Of a stretch of DNA of 35,048 bases, positions 28,010 to 35,048 are shown one piece after another. Below the pieces are notes generated by a model. That model worked only from the letters and a program-made list of their open reading frames with translations. It did no database searches and was not told where the DNA came from. The stretch comes from Lachnospiraceae bacterium (GTDB taxonomy: Bacteria; Bacillota; Clostridia; Lachnospirales; Lachnospiraceae), in NCBI GenBank assembly GCA_021201665.1, contig JAJQEO010000113.1, positions 1-35,048 of the forward strand. Direction: 5' to 3'. A program made the position numbers and the translations under genes. How positions within the stretch are numbered: position 1 is the first letter of the stretch; each line of letters starts with the position of its first letter.

Positions 28010-28783
28010 TCAGTTCGCCACCTTGACCATGCTGTGCCGAAGCACGCTGTCGCGGTACAGATAGCCTTTCTGGAACTCCTCCACCACGATGTTTTCACCG
28101 GACTCTTCATCCTCCACATGCATTACAGCGTTGTGGAAATTCGGATCAAAGGGCTGCCCGACTGCCTCGATCGGTTTTACACCGATCCCTTCAAGGGCGG
28201 TAAGCAACTGGCGGTAAACCTTTTCCATGCCCTGCGCGAAAGCATCCTGCTTCTGCTCCTCGCTTAAATTTGCGAAGCCGCGTTCAAAATTGTCAACGGT
28301 CGGCAGGATTTTCTCCAGCACACTCTTCGCGCCAACCTCAAACATCGCGGACTTTTCCTTTTCAGAGCGCTTGCGGAAGTTGTCAAACTCCGCCATCTGG
28401 CGCTGTACGCGGTCAGTCAGCTCTTCAATCTGCTGGTCGCGTTTATCTTTCTCCTTTTTCTTTCTGCCGAAGAATCCTTTTTTCTCCGAATCCTCTTCTG
28501 ATGTCTCTGAACCAGCAGAAGCATCTGTTTCAGACTCCTTCGCGGACTCCCCGGAAGCCCCGGATGCTGAACTCTTCTGCGAACCAGCGTCCTCCTCTTT
28601 TGAGGGGGTGCCTTCCGCAGCGTCACTACCCTGCGCAAAGCCTTCTGCCTTAGCCTTTTCTGCCTCAGAAGTCTCTTCGCAGCATTCCTGTCCTCCTGCC
28701 GGATCCTTTGCTGCTGCGGCGGAATTCTGTACCGTCTTACTCCCGGCAGCAGACCCTTTTGCTTCTTCCTTGAAATCTTCCAA
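28010..28783 (-). CDS. grpE: Nucleotide exchange factor GrpE
   Basis: Releases ADP from DnaK. The C-terminal half (about residues 115-257) is a standard GrpE: coiled coil with QRQMAEFDNFRKRSEKEK, then LPTVDNFERGF, GQPFDPNFHNAVMHVED and EEFQKGYLYRDSVLRHSMVKV. The first 100 or so residues are low-complexity and acidic (Ala, Ser, Glu, Gly), longer than in most homologues, which run to 180-220 residues. I choose a TTG start at 28783, because AGAAAGGTGGAG is 6 nt upstream; the ATG at 28822 has no ribosome binding site. It lies 118 nt after hrcA. Confidence 0.94.
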   Translation of the reverse strand: MEDFKEEAKGSAAGSKTVQNSAAAAKDPAGGQECCEETSEAEKAKAEGFAQGSDAAEGTPSKEEDAGSQKSSASGASGESAKESETDASAGSETSEEDSEKKGFFGRKKKEKDKRDQQIEELTDRVQRQMAEFDNFRKRSEKEKSAMFEVGAKSVLEKILPTVDNFERGFANLSEEQKQDAFAQGMEKVYRQLLTALEGIGVKPIEAVGQPFDPNFHNAVMHVEDEESGENIVVEEFQKGYLYRDSVLRHSMVKVAN

Positions 28784-28901
28784 TGGCTTCTCCACCTTTC
28801 TGATTCTTATCTCATTATGCAAAACAATCTATTTTGTTACTATGTGATCAAATCCATCCGGATCCAATCTGTCCGCCCCAGATCATGTCAGTCAATTCTG
28901 C

Positions 28902-29957
28902 TTAACTCTCACCGGCTTTGTCATCCGGGCCGTTCCCTTTTTTATAGATCAGATCCAGCTGCGCCATCAATGTCCTCAGGGTGCCGATCACCTTGCCATA
29001 GTCCATCCGCTTCGGACCGACGACACCAATCCTGCCGTACATTCCGTCGCCGATCTCGTAGGTGGCTGTCACCACAGAACAGTCGCGCATGGAAGGAACC
29101 GAAGACTCCTGCCCGATATAAACCTGAATCCCGGTCTCCTGCTCCGGATCTCCGGAAGAAATCAACCCAGCCAGATCCCGCTTATCCTCGAATGCACTGA
29201 TCAGCTCGCTGGCCCTCTCGCTGGTGCTCAGCTCCGGATAACGGAAAATATTTGTCGCTCCGCTGGTATAGATCTCAACATCCTCATCCGCCTGAAATAC
29301 CTCCGCGACCGCATCCAGCACACGGTTTACGATTTCACTGTGTGTCCCGGCCTGCTCTTTCAGTTTTGATATCGTGCCGAGATTAATCTGCTCCAGTGTC
29401 AGTCCGTTTAACGCGCTGTTCAGAAGAATATTCAGCTCCAGGATGGTCTTGTAATCCAGGCCATGTTCGATATCCAGCATTTTATTGCGGACAACGTTTC
29501 CCTCCGTCACGATGGTTGACAAAATCTGTGTGTCAGAAACGATCGAAAGCTGAATAAACTTCAGCTTGGTCTGATGGATCTTCGGTCCGGAAATCATAGC
29601 CGCGTAATTGGTATTCGCCGCCAGGATCTGAGCCATCTGTCTGAGAATCGTCTCCATCTTATCCTGACGCTGGAGGACAACCTCCTTCATCTCAGTGACC
29701 TCGCGATCCTTCTCCTTCATCATACGATCCACATATAAGCGATAACCCGCGTCAGAGGGAATCCGACCGGCGGAGGTGTATGGCTGCTGAATCAGGCCCA
29801 TTTCCTCCAGATCCGACATCTCGTTGCGTATTGTGGCTGAACTCAGATTCAGATCCGTGTACTTGGAAATGGTGCGGGATCCGACCGGCTCGCCTGTCTC
29901 CAGATAAGTCTTGATGATCGCTTTCAGAATCGCCCACTTTCTGTCATCCAGCTCCAT
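28902..29957 (-). CDS. hrcA: Heat-inducible transcription repressor HrcA
   Basis: Represses the class I heat-shock operon by binding the CIRCE element. The 351-residue protein has the N-terminal winged helix (RKWAILKAIIKTYLETGEPVGSRTIS, then LSSATIRNEMSDLEEMGLI, QPYTSAGRIPSDAGYRLYVD) and the C-terminal GAF-like domains, ending in the IGVVGPKRMDYGKVI segment. The start at 29957 is set by AGGAGG; the upstream frame has no such site. It is first in the operon, and CIRCE is 24 bp upstream, so it regulates itself. GroEL usually stabilises the active form; no groESL is in the window. Confidence 0.97.
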   Translation of the reverse strand: MELDDRKWAILKAIIKTYLETGEPVGSRTISKYTDLNLSSATIRNEMSDLEEMGLIQQPYTSAGRIPSDAGYRLYVDRMMKEKDREVTEMKEVVLQRQDKMETILRQMAQILAANTNYAAMISGPKIHQTKLKFIQLSIVSDTQILSTIVTEGNVVRNKMLDIEHGLDYKTILELNILLNSALNGLTLEQINLGTISKLKEQAGTHSEIVNRVLDAVAEVFQADEDVEIYTSGATNIFRYPELSTSERASELISAFEDKRDLAGLISSGDPEQETGIQVYIGQESSVPSMRDCSVVTATYEIGDGMYGRIGVVGPKRMDYGKVIGTLRTLMAQLDLIYKKGNGPDDKAGES

Positions 29958-29980
29958 CTGAATTCCTCCTTCTTTTGTTG

Positions 29981-30007
29981 TTAGCACTCTTTTGTTTTGA
30001 GTGCTAA
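29981..30007. promoter_or_regulatory. CIRCE operator (HrcA site)
   Basis: A perfect TTAGCACTC-N9-GAGTGCTAA, identical to the consensus in both arms. It lies between the hrcA promoter and start codon, just downstream of the predicted transcript start. HrcA bound here would block the operon until heat or misfolded protein titrates its activator GroEL. Confidence 0.98.
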
Positions 30008-30022
30008 CACCTTACGTTGCTT

Positions 30023-30051
30023 ACTATAATACGCGATTTGGCGTTTGTCAA
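30023..30051 (-). promoter_or_regulatory. Sigma-A promoter of the hrcA operon
   Basis: Consensus TTGACA (30046-30051), a 17-nt spacer and TATAGT (30023-30028) on the minus strand. The transcript start would fall near 30016, with CIRCE in the early transcribed region. Confidence 0.85.
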
Positions 30052-30082
30052 TAGTCATTTTCGATTTTTTTGGTATTATTCC

Positions 30083-30126
30083 TTGTATTTTTTGCGTATT
30101 TTCAGTAAGATGTTTTCAGTTAGATG
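30083..30126 (+). promoter_or_regulatory. Promoter candidate of the SGNH gene with a 14-bp tandem repeat
   Basis: TTGTAT (30083-30088), 17 nt and TAAGAT (30106-30111) on the plus strand. The -10 lies in the first of two adjacent 14-mers TTTTCAGTWAGATG (30099-30112, 30113-30126; one difference). A repeat over the -10 and start site could be a binding site. The start would be near 30118. Confidence 0.45.
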
Positions 30127-30200
30127 ATATCAGAGTTGCAAAGTCAGGAGTGGAGCGCCCGCGTTCTAAAACCGGTGAAGCAGAAAGGAGCTCTTATATT

Positions 30201-31211
30201 ATGAAAAAAAGGACACATCTGGCAGTCGCGGCAGCCATCCTGATGATAGTGATACTGATTGGTTTCGGAATTCTGCTCGCTTATATGTATAAGAAAGAAA
30301 ACCTTTCCGCCGAAACGGACTATCTTCTGGTCCAAAAAGAAGCGGCAGATTTGCTTGCTGAATTTGACGTCATCAATGAGTCCAATGGCGAAACTGGCTC
30401 AGAAGGCGCCTTGGGCTCTTCTGAGGCTGAGCCAAATTCTAAGGGCGACACCGATTCTGGCGTAGAGGAATATTCTGAGTCTGATGATGTTTCTGGCACA
30501 GAAAATAATTCTCCGTCTGACACTGATTCTGGCGCTGAGGCAAATTCTGAGTCCGGTGTCGATCCCGACACTGAGACAAAATCTGGGTCCGACGCTGTGT
30601 CTGGCAGCAGTGCGGTTTCCGGATCTTCCGCAGAAAATCATGCCACTGATCAGACCGACGCTGCAGCCGAAACGGAAACAGAGCCAGATACGGAATGGGT
30701 TCTGGAGCTGCTCGCGCTGGATGACACACCTGTGATCTGGGTGGGCGATTCGCGTACGATCGGCATGCAGAAAGCGCTCGGCAGCTATACGGAGGATGTC
30801 TTTATAGGCGCTGCGGGCGAGGGCTACAGCTGGCTGTATGAGACAGGCGTCGCCCGGCTGGAGGAGGCAATCTCCGAATATCCCGGGCGTCCTGTGATTT
30901 TAAATATGGGTGTTAATGACTATGAAAATCTCTATAATTATATGGTACTCTACGAAGAGCTGACAGCAAAATATCCGGACGCAGTTTTCTGGTTTCTCTC
31001 TGTAAACCCGGTCGATGATGAGGCTGGGCTGTACGTTACGAACGCACAGATCGAAGAATTCAATGCTTCTCTGGCCGCAGCGTATCCGGACACCTGGCTG
31101 GACAGCTATACCTTCCTTACTGAATCAAATGCCGGCACGATTGATGGCATTCATTATTCTGAGGAGGTGTACCGAATGATCTACCTGTTTGTAAAAGAAA
31201 GCCTTTCTTAA
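30201..31211 (+). CDS. Membrane-anchored SGNH/GDSL-type hydrolase-like protein
   Basis: A 336-residue protein with one N-terminal hydrophobic segment (residues about 8-28) behind basic residues, acting as a signal anchor, so the rest is extracytoplasmic. Residues about 58-165 are a Ser/Asp/Glu/Thr/Gly linker with an imperfect 24-residue repeat (DTDSGVEEYSES, DTDSGAEANSES). The C-terminal domain shows SGNH-type blocks: VGDSRTIGM (GDS at 182-184), NMGVNDYEN (Asn 239) and DGIHYS (His 318), the expected catalytic and oxyanion residues. The substrate may be a surface glycan or peptidoglycan ester, but this is inference. The start at 30201 follows AGAAAGGAG. It is divergent from hrcA. A lipoprotein Cys is not seen. 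Confidence 0.8.
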   Translation: MKKRTHLAVAAAILMIVILIGFGILLAYMYKKENLSAETDYLLVQKEAADLLAEFDVINESNGETGSEGALGSSEAEPNSKGDTDSGVEEYSESDDVSGTENNSPSDTDSGAEANSESGVDPDTETKSGSDAVSGSSAVSGSSAENHATDQTDAAAETETEPDTEWVLELLALDDTPVIWVGDSRTIGMQKALGSYTEDVFIGAAGEGYSWLYETGVARLEEAISEYPGRPVILNMGVNDYENLYNYMVLYEELTAKYPDAVFWFLSVNPVDDEAGLYVTNAQIEEFNASLAAAYPDTWLDSYTFLTESNAGTIDGIHYSEEVYRMIYLFVKESLS

Positions 31212-31443
31212 GATTCTTTATTTTTCTTTTACTTTCCTTTCACACAATCGCCACAAGCTCCTGATAGACTGTCATCATTAAAGGAAGTCACCCGGGCGGT
31301 TATCAAATTCGAATCATTCGGACTGGCTTCAACTAAAAACATTCCCGGAACCAGAAACGGACATGTTCTTCCATATTAAACAAAGCGTGATCCATATCTG
31401 GCAGCAGGGTTCACATATAAATACTGTTACACCTCTTTCCATC

Positions 31444-31471
31444 CGGACGCCCTGACGAGCGTCCGTTTTTT
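31444..31471 (+). terminator. Rho-independent terminator downstream of the SGNH gene
   Basis: CGGACGC (31444-31450) pairs with GCGTCCG (31459-31465), followed by six T residues. It is 230 nt past the stop codon, with no recognised gene between. The 231 bases before it are AT-rich without another signal I can name. Repeat B starts in its T-tract. Confidence 0.8.
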
Positions 31472-31600
31472 ATGCACACGGCCGCATAAGGCATATCCCA
31501 TGCGAAGCGTGGGATGCCACCTGGCGAGGGAATTATTCCGGCTAAAGCCGCCCCGGCCTTCGCCGGCGGATAGGGGAGAAAAGCGTTCCCCTATCCGATC
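31470..31600 (+). repeat. Structured repeat B (about 131 bp)
   Basis: Begins TTATGCACACGGCCGCATAAGG (split: TTATGCACACGG, CCGCATAAGG) in the T-tract of the preceding terminator. Internal hairpins are GGCAT-a-TCCCA...TGGGATGCC (about 31490-31519), CGGCT-aa-AGCCG, and CCGGC-cttc-GCCGG. It ends with CGGATAGGGGA...TCCCCTATCCG, an 11-bp perfect stem, followed by ATC. It is 9 bp from the stop of the convergent activase gene. Its termini match elements A and C. Confidence 0.7.
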
Positions 31601-31608
31601 GTCGGGCA

Positions 31609-32583
31609 TCATGCTTGCTTTCGATGCATCACATCACCTTTTTCGCAGCGGTTTCCCCATCCGTCAATCAGGGAGCCGTCGCGGTAAACACAGACGATCT
31701 CGCAATTATTGGAACAGCGCCCGCAGCTGGCCTCCCTTGTCTTAAACTCCACATCCTCCATAGAAAAATCAAACTCGCGGCGCGTGGTTCCGCTCTTTGC
31801 AAGCAGGGCAGCGCCGATCGCTCCCATCAAATGTCCGTTCTCGTCCACACGGACATTGCAGCCCAACGCCTTTTCGAAGGCAGCAACAACGCCGACATTT
31901 TTACTGACGCCGCCCTGGAAGACAACCGGAGAAACGATGTGCTTGCCCTTGCCGACGTTATTCAGATAATTTGCCACGACTGCCTGGCAAAGTCCGGCGA
32001 CAATGTCTTCCTTTGAGTGACCCATCTGGATTTTGTGGACCAGGTCGGATTCAGCGAACACCGTGCAACGGGCTGCAATCTGTGTCGGATGCTTCGAGCG
32101 CAGGGCAATCTCCCCCATATCCTCTACGTCAATGCCAAGGCGTCTGGACTGACTGGACAGAAACGCACCGGTACCTGCTGCGCAGAGCGTATTCATCGCA
32201 TAGTCAACCGCAACGCCGTTTTCCACCAGAATAATTTTGGAATCCTGGCCGCCGATCTCCAGGATCGTGCGCGTCTCCGGATAAAAGGAGGTCGTACCGA
32301 CCGCATGCGCGGTGATCTCATTTTTGACCATCGTCGCTCCCGTGATTGTTCCAGCCAGGCGGCGCGCGCTGCCGGTGGTCCCGGTAGCCACGATTTTGTA
32401 CGCTTCTTTATCGAATTTCTCCTCCAGCAGGCCGATCAGTCTTTTAACCGCGCCGATCGGGTCTCCCTCTGTCCAGATGTACGCGCTGGAGAGAATTTCT
32501 TTTTCCTCATTTAAAATGACTCCCTTAGTTGAAATCGAGCCGACATCAATGCCCAGAAACGCCTCTCGTTTTATTTTTTCCAT
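31609..32583 (-). CDS. Acyl-CoA dehydratase activase (HgdC/BadF-type ATPase)
   Basis: ASKHA-fold ATPase that transfers an electron to a 2-hydroxyacyl-CoA dehydratase, driven by ATP. The 324-residue protein has FLGIDVGSISTKGVIL (ATP-binding), LEIGGQDSKI, and the two Cys that bind the inter-subunit [4Fe-4S] cluster, at 134 (NTLCAAGTGAFL) and 173 (AARCTVFAESDL). FQGGVSKNVGVV follows. The C-terminus is extended by a Cys-rich segment, with Cys at 287, 290, 294, 298 and 313, which may bind a further metal or cluster. Its ATG overlaps the stop of the upstream dehydratase-like gene by 1 nt, so the two are translationally coupled. Confidence 0.92.
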   Translation of the reverse strand: MEKIKREAFLGIDVGSISTKGVILNEEKEILSSAYIWTEGDPIGAVKRLIGLLEEKFDKEAYKIVATGTTGSARRLAGTITGATMVKNEITAHAVGTTSFYPETRTILEIGGQDSKIILVENGVAVDYAMNTLCAAGTGAFLSSQSRRLGIDVEDMGEIALRSKHPTQIAARCTVFAESDLVHKIQMGHSKEDIVAGLCQAVVANYLNNVGKGKHIVSPVVFQGGVSKNVGVVAAFEKALGCNVRVDENGHLMGAIGAALLAKSGTTRREFDFSMEDVEFKTREASCGRCSNNCEIVCVYRDGSLIDGWGNRCEKGDVMHRKQA

Positions 32584-33671
32584 TATCGAATTACCTTCTT
32601 TCTCATACTCAGCATATCATAAAAGGCCTCCAGCCTCGTCATCAGCCCCGTGTCGCTGGTCTGAGAATCATATGTCAGATACAGGATCGGGATTTTGTAA
32701 TCCGAACCGATATTCTGCAGCACCGGCATGATATCAATCTCCGGTGTGCAGCCGGCCGATTTCACATGGATAATGCCGTCAAAACCCCGTTCTGCATAGT
32801 CCCGCGCACACCAGATGTTAGCCGTAGACGTGGGACCCATCTCATAGCGGCAGAGGTCGCGGATCCGCACGTTCAGATTTTTCTCACCGCTGTAGTGAAG
32901 ATTCCGGTGAGAAAGATTCATCCAGCGATGCACCTCCACTCCCATATCAGCGAGCTTCTGCTCCAGCTCCAGATTGGAAAAATCATCCTGCACTGTGAAA
33001 TATTCTCCGATCACACCGACTCGGAGCCGCTCCTGCTTTTTCAGCGGAATCTCATCAAACGCCAGCTTCACCTTCTGATGTCCCGCTTCAATGTCCGATT
33101 TGGAAGAGGCCTTATCCATATCCGTCCAGAACTGGTTCAGTGCTCTTCGATAAGCACCCTTTGTGGCCTCAAAACCACAGTTTCTATAATACTCCGCTTC
33201 CACCTCATCGATGTACTCAATCATTTTCAGCATTTCCATGCCGCCAACAGTTACTCTGGCGATATGGAGCTTCGGATCCATCCGGCGTATGACCTTCAGG
33301 TAATCCCGGCTTTTTCCGGTCGTATATTCAGCCATGTTGATAAAGTCAAACTGATAGCCGAGGTCGCGCAGAATCTGCTCCTGCAGCTCCCCATAATATC
33401 CCAGACGGCAGGGTCCAAAGACCATCAGCAGCGTGTCCGCGCCGCATTCCAGCGCCTCAATCATACTTCCAAGCGTCGTCTTAAACGGCGTACAGACAGT
33501 ATCCGGGCTGTACAGACTGCCGATGTCCAGCGTCTTTTTTGTCATCCGCGGCTGCATGATATACTGCTGCCCCAGGCCGACCTCGACAAAATATTTCAAT
33601 GCGTAATTATAACGCGCGGCAATGGGAAACGCTATTTTCTTTTTGTCCGTAGTAATTCGTTCTTTTGCCAT
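32583..33671 (-). CDS. 2-Hydroxyacyl-CoA dehydratase D-component-like protein
   Basis: A 362-residue protein of the HgdB-like superfamily (COG3581 type). Support: the opening FPIAARYNYALKYFVE, then SLYSPDTVCTPFKTTLGSMIEALE, GADTLLMVFGPCRLGYYGE and IHVKSAGCTPEIDIMPVL, with conserved Cys at cluster positions. Classical HgdA and HgdB dehydrate (R)-2-hydroxyglutaryl-CoA; this branch is a distant relative of unknown substrate. The start at 33671 follows GAGGTG; an in-frame GTG four codons earlier lies in that site. It is second of three genes and lies 86 nt after the DUF2229 gene. Confidence 0.85.
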   Translation of the reverse strand: MAKERITTDKKKIAFPIAARYNYALKYFVEVGLGQQYIMQPRMTKKTLDIGSLYSPDTVCTPFKTTLGSMIEALECGADTLLMVFGPCRLGYYGELQEQILRDLGYQFDFINMAEYTTGKSRDYLKVIRRMDPKLHIARVTVGGMEMLKMIEYIDEVEAEYYRNCGFEATKGAYRRALNQFWTDMDKASSKSDIEAGHQKVKLAFDEIPLKKQERLRVGVIGEYFTVQDDFSNLELEQKLADMGVEVHRWMNLSHRNLHYSGEKNLNVRIRDLCRYEMGPTSTANIWCARDYAERGFDGIIHVKSAGCTPEIDIMPVLQNIGSDYKIPILYLTYDSQTSDTGLMTRLEAFYDMLSMRKKVIR

Positions 33672-33757
33672 ACAAAAATGCACCTCAAAAATAAAAACTC
33701 GTTTGCGATTTGCGAATCAGGCGGTACAAGATGGGCATGTAATTCTGCAACAAATCC

Positions 33758-34711
33758 TTACCTTGCGGCCGCATGAAACGTCAAAATATCCACAAAGCTC
33801 TCCAGCCGCGTCTCCACGCCCGCCATGCCGCTTTGTGCGTCCAGCATCAGATTCAGGATCGGCGTGCCGTCTCCACGGCGGATAATCATGTCATTCGTCA
33901 TCGCGTCCGGTCCGCAGGGAAACACGCTCAAAAGAATGATTCCGTCCACGCGCTTCCGATTTTCATAAAGTCCACCCGCGATTTCACGGTTCAGCTCCCA
34001 GCGCATGGTCGGCGACATCCTGGAACCCTGCTTCAGCGCCTCTTTCCGGTCCATGACATCCGCCCGCAGCACGGTAACACCAGCATTTTTCAGAAAATCC
34101 GTAACCGGTTTCCCGATGTAGGCGTCATTTACCACATAGCTGTGCGAAGCGATCATGACCTTCAGGCCATCGTTCTTATACAAAAGCTCCTGTGCGCGAA
34201 CCTGATTTTTCCAGTCCTCAGCTTCAGCTTTTTTCGCCTTTTTATAAGCCTTTGCCGCTGCTTTTCGCGAAAAACCAATTTCCTCCGCCATCAGAAGGAA
34301 CGCGGCCTCTTCGTCAAGTCCATGCTGAACATCAATATTATAGGAAAGAAACTTCTGCCCGCTTTCACGGAACAGGTTGCGGCAGATGTCGTACAGACCT
34401 TCAAAAGTCGTGCACATGTATCTGCGGACGCCAAAGTTGCTGATCCGCGGCACGAGAATATAGTCACAGTTCCCGGCCAGCTTCTCCACGTGCCCCAGAT
34501 AGAGCTTTACAGAGAGGCACATCTCGTCAATCGCCCTCGCCGTCCCCCGATTTACCGTTTCAAGCGTAGTGGCCGGACTTACCAGGACATCCGTCCCCAG
34601 TTCCCTGAAAAAGGTCTTCCAAAGCACATGGTATCTGTCATAAAGCAGCGCTCTGGGCAGCCCGATGATGAGCTTCCGGTCGGAAAGGTCAGTGTTCTTT
34701 ATTTTTGCCAA
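33758..34711 (-). CDS. DUF2229-type 2-hydroxyacyl-CoA dehydratase-like protein
   Basis: A 317-residue protein of the DUF2229/COG3580 group. Support: LIIGLPRALLYDRYHVLWKTFF at the N-terminus, VSPATTLETVNRGTARAIDEMCLSVKLYLGHV, and later IILLSVFPCGPDAMTNDMIIRR. In many anaerobes this domain, an HgdB-like domain and one or two activase domains are joined in one large CoA-substrate-specific activase protein; here they are separate genes. The TTG at 34711 is chosen because AAAGAGGTG is 6 nt upstream. The upstream 67 codons of the open frame are translated from repeat C. A good promoter lies at 34947-34975. The function of the group is unknown. Confidence 0.85.
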   Translation of the reverse strand: MAKIKNTDLSDRKLIIGLPRALLYDRYHVLWKTFFRELGTDVLVSPATTLETVNRGTARAIDEMCLSVKLYLGHVEKLAGNCDYILVPRISNFGVRRYMCTTFEGLYDICRNLFRESGQKFLSYNIDVQHGLDEEAAFLLMAEEIGFSRKAAAKAYKKAKKAEAEDWKNQVRAQELLYKNDGLKVMIASHSYVVNDAYIGKPVTDFLKNAGVTVLRADVMDRKEALKQGSRMSPTMRWELNREIAGGLYENRKRVDGIILLSVFPCGPDAMTNDMIIRRGDGTPILNLMLDAQSGMAGVETRLESFVDILTFHAAAR

Positions 34712-34734
34712 ATTTATCACCTCTTTCGGTGTCA

Positions 34735-34866
34735 GAATAATCGGATAGGGGAACGTCTTTATCCCTATCCGGAGTTCTTGATTTGCCTCACAAATCGGAA
34801 CATACGCTGCGCCGGGCCATTTCCAGCGTAAGCTGGAACATTCCTTACGTGGCCCATGTGCATAAT
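34735..34866 (-). repeat. Structured repeat C (about 132 bp) in the dehydratase leader
   Basis: Read on the minus strand it begins TTATGCACATGGGCCACG followed by TAAGG, holds the stem GGGCCA...TGGCCC around TTCCAGC-ttac-GCTGGAA, then GATTTG...CAAATC flanked by GTTC/GAAC, and ends with CGGATAGGG...CCCCTATCCG followed by ATTATTC. Termini match A and B, and the GTTC hairpin matches D. It lies between the promoter at 34947-34975 and the start codon at 34711, about 8 nt from the ribosome binding site. Confidence 0.7.
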
Positions 34867-34946
34867 ACAGCCAGATGATATCTCTGAAAGCGCAAGATAT
34901 CATCCGTTCCAATTACCTCAAATTAATCAATTCCATATAAATAGCG

Positions 34947-34975
34947 ATTATATTCTTTTTTGAATGTAATTTCAA
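34947..34975 (-). promoter_or_regulatory. Sigma-A promoter of the dehydratase-activase operon
   Basis: TTGAAA (34970-34975), 17 nt and a perfect TATAAT (34947-34952) on the minus strand. The transcript would begin near 34940, giving a leader of about 230 nt that contains all of repeat C. The remaining bases to the window edge are AT-rich with no gene visible. Confidence 0.8.
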
Positions 34976-35048
34976 TCACCATTTTTTGCTGGTGTGTAGA
35001 TATAAAACTTTGGTAAAAACACTTTACAATCATCTCATATTGTGGTAT

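Noticed and set aside
34735..34866. Known riboswitch in the dehydratase leader
   Set aside because: I see no match to riboswitch cores I know, and the same termini occur at two other non-leader sites.
34712..34912. N-terminal extension of the DUF2229 gene to 34912
   Set aside because: These codons are repeat C, and the TTG at 34711 has a clear ribosome binding site. The extension has no family similarity.

Overview
The window looks like a chromosomal segment of an anaerobic, spore-forming member of the Clostridia, most likely Lachnospiraceae. The evidence is the mix of genes: SpoVAC, a monomeric [FeFe] hydrogenase, a two-subunit oxygen-sensitive fumarase, 2-hydroxyacyl-CoA-dehydratase-type proteins with their ATP-dependent activase, and a hrcA-grpE-dnaK-dnaJ operon with a textbook CIRCE operator. 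Base composition is moderate, near 50 % GC by eye. All but two genes lie on the minus strand. The exceptions are an HPr-like gene and a membrane-anchored SGNH-type protein. I see no prophage, insertion sequence, CRISPR array, rRNA or tRNA.

Layout, left to right. 0.1-3.5 kb: spoVAC, a small unknown gene preceded by a 14-unit decamer tandem repeat, a DUF218 protein and a MocR-type regulator. 3.6-9.7 kb: glnS, a stand-alone homocysteine methyltransferase domain, the hydrogenase, and fumarase alpha and beta behind a good sigma-A promoter. 9.8-15.9 kb: a block resembling the Bacillus yrzL-yrrK-yrzB-yrrM-yrrO order (ireB, ruvX, DUF1292, then RNase J, YlbF-like, trmR-like, U32/trhP-like). 16-21 kb: mtaB, the divergent HPr-like gene, thiI and its cysteine desulfurase. 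21-24 kb: a Dabb protein, a DUF4160 pair, rsmE and prmA. 24.4-30 kb: the heat-shock operon. 30-35 kb: the SGNH protein and a three-gene dehydratase-activase operon of unknown substrate.

Functionally, much of the segment serves translation: tRNA charging (GlnRS), tRNA modification (U34 hydroxylation and methylation, ms2t6A37, s4U8 with its sulfur donor), rRNA and ribosomal-protein methylation, and RNA turnover. Chaperones and anaerobic redox enzymes make up most of the rest.

The most unusual signal is in the intergenic DNA. Three elements of about 131-134 bp (24231-24364, 31470-31600, 34735-34866) share termini: TTATGCACA at one end and a strong hairpin ending in CGAT at the other, with different hairpins inside. 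A fourth related hairpin array lies at 14611-14750 and a different structured stretch at 18229-18372. Two of the three terminal-motif elements, and the 18.2 kb stretch, lie on or just past the T-tract of a Rho-independent terminator. One element forms most of the predicted 5' leader of the dehydratase operon. A second recurring oddity is that several conserved enzymes (U32 protein, MtaB, ThiI, hydrogenase) carry low-complexity insertions at linker positions.
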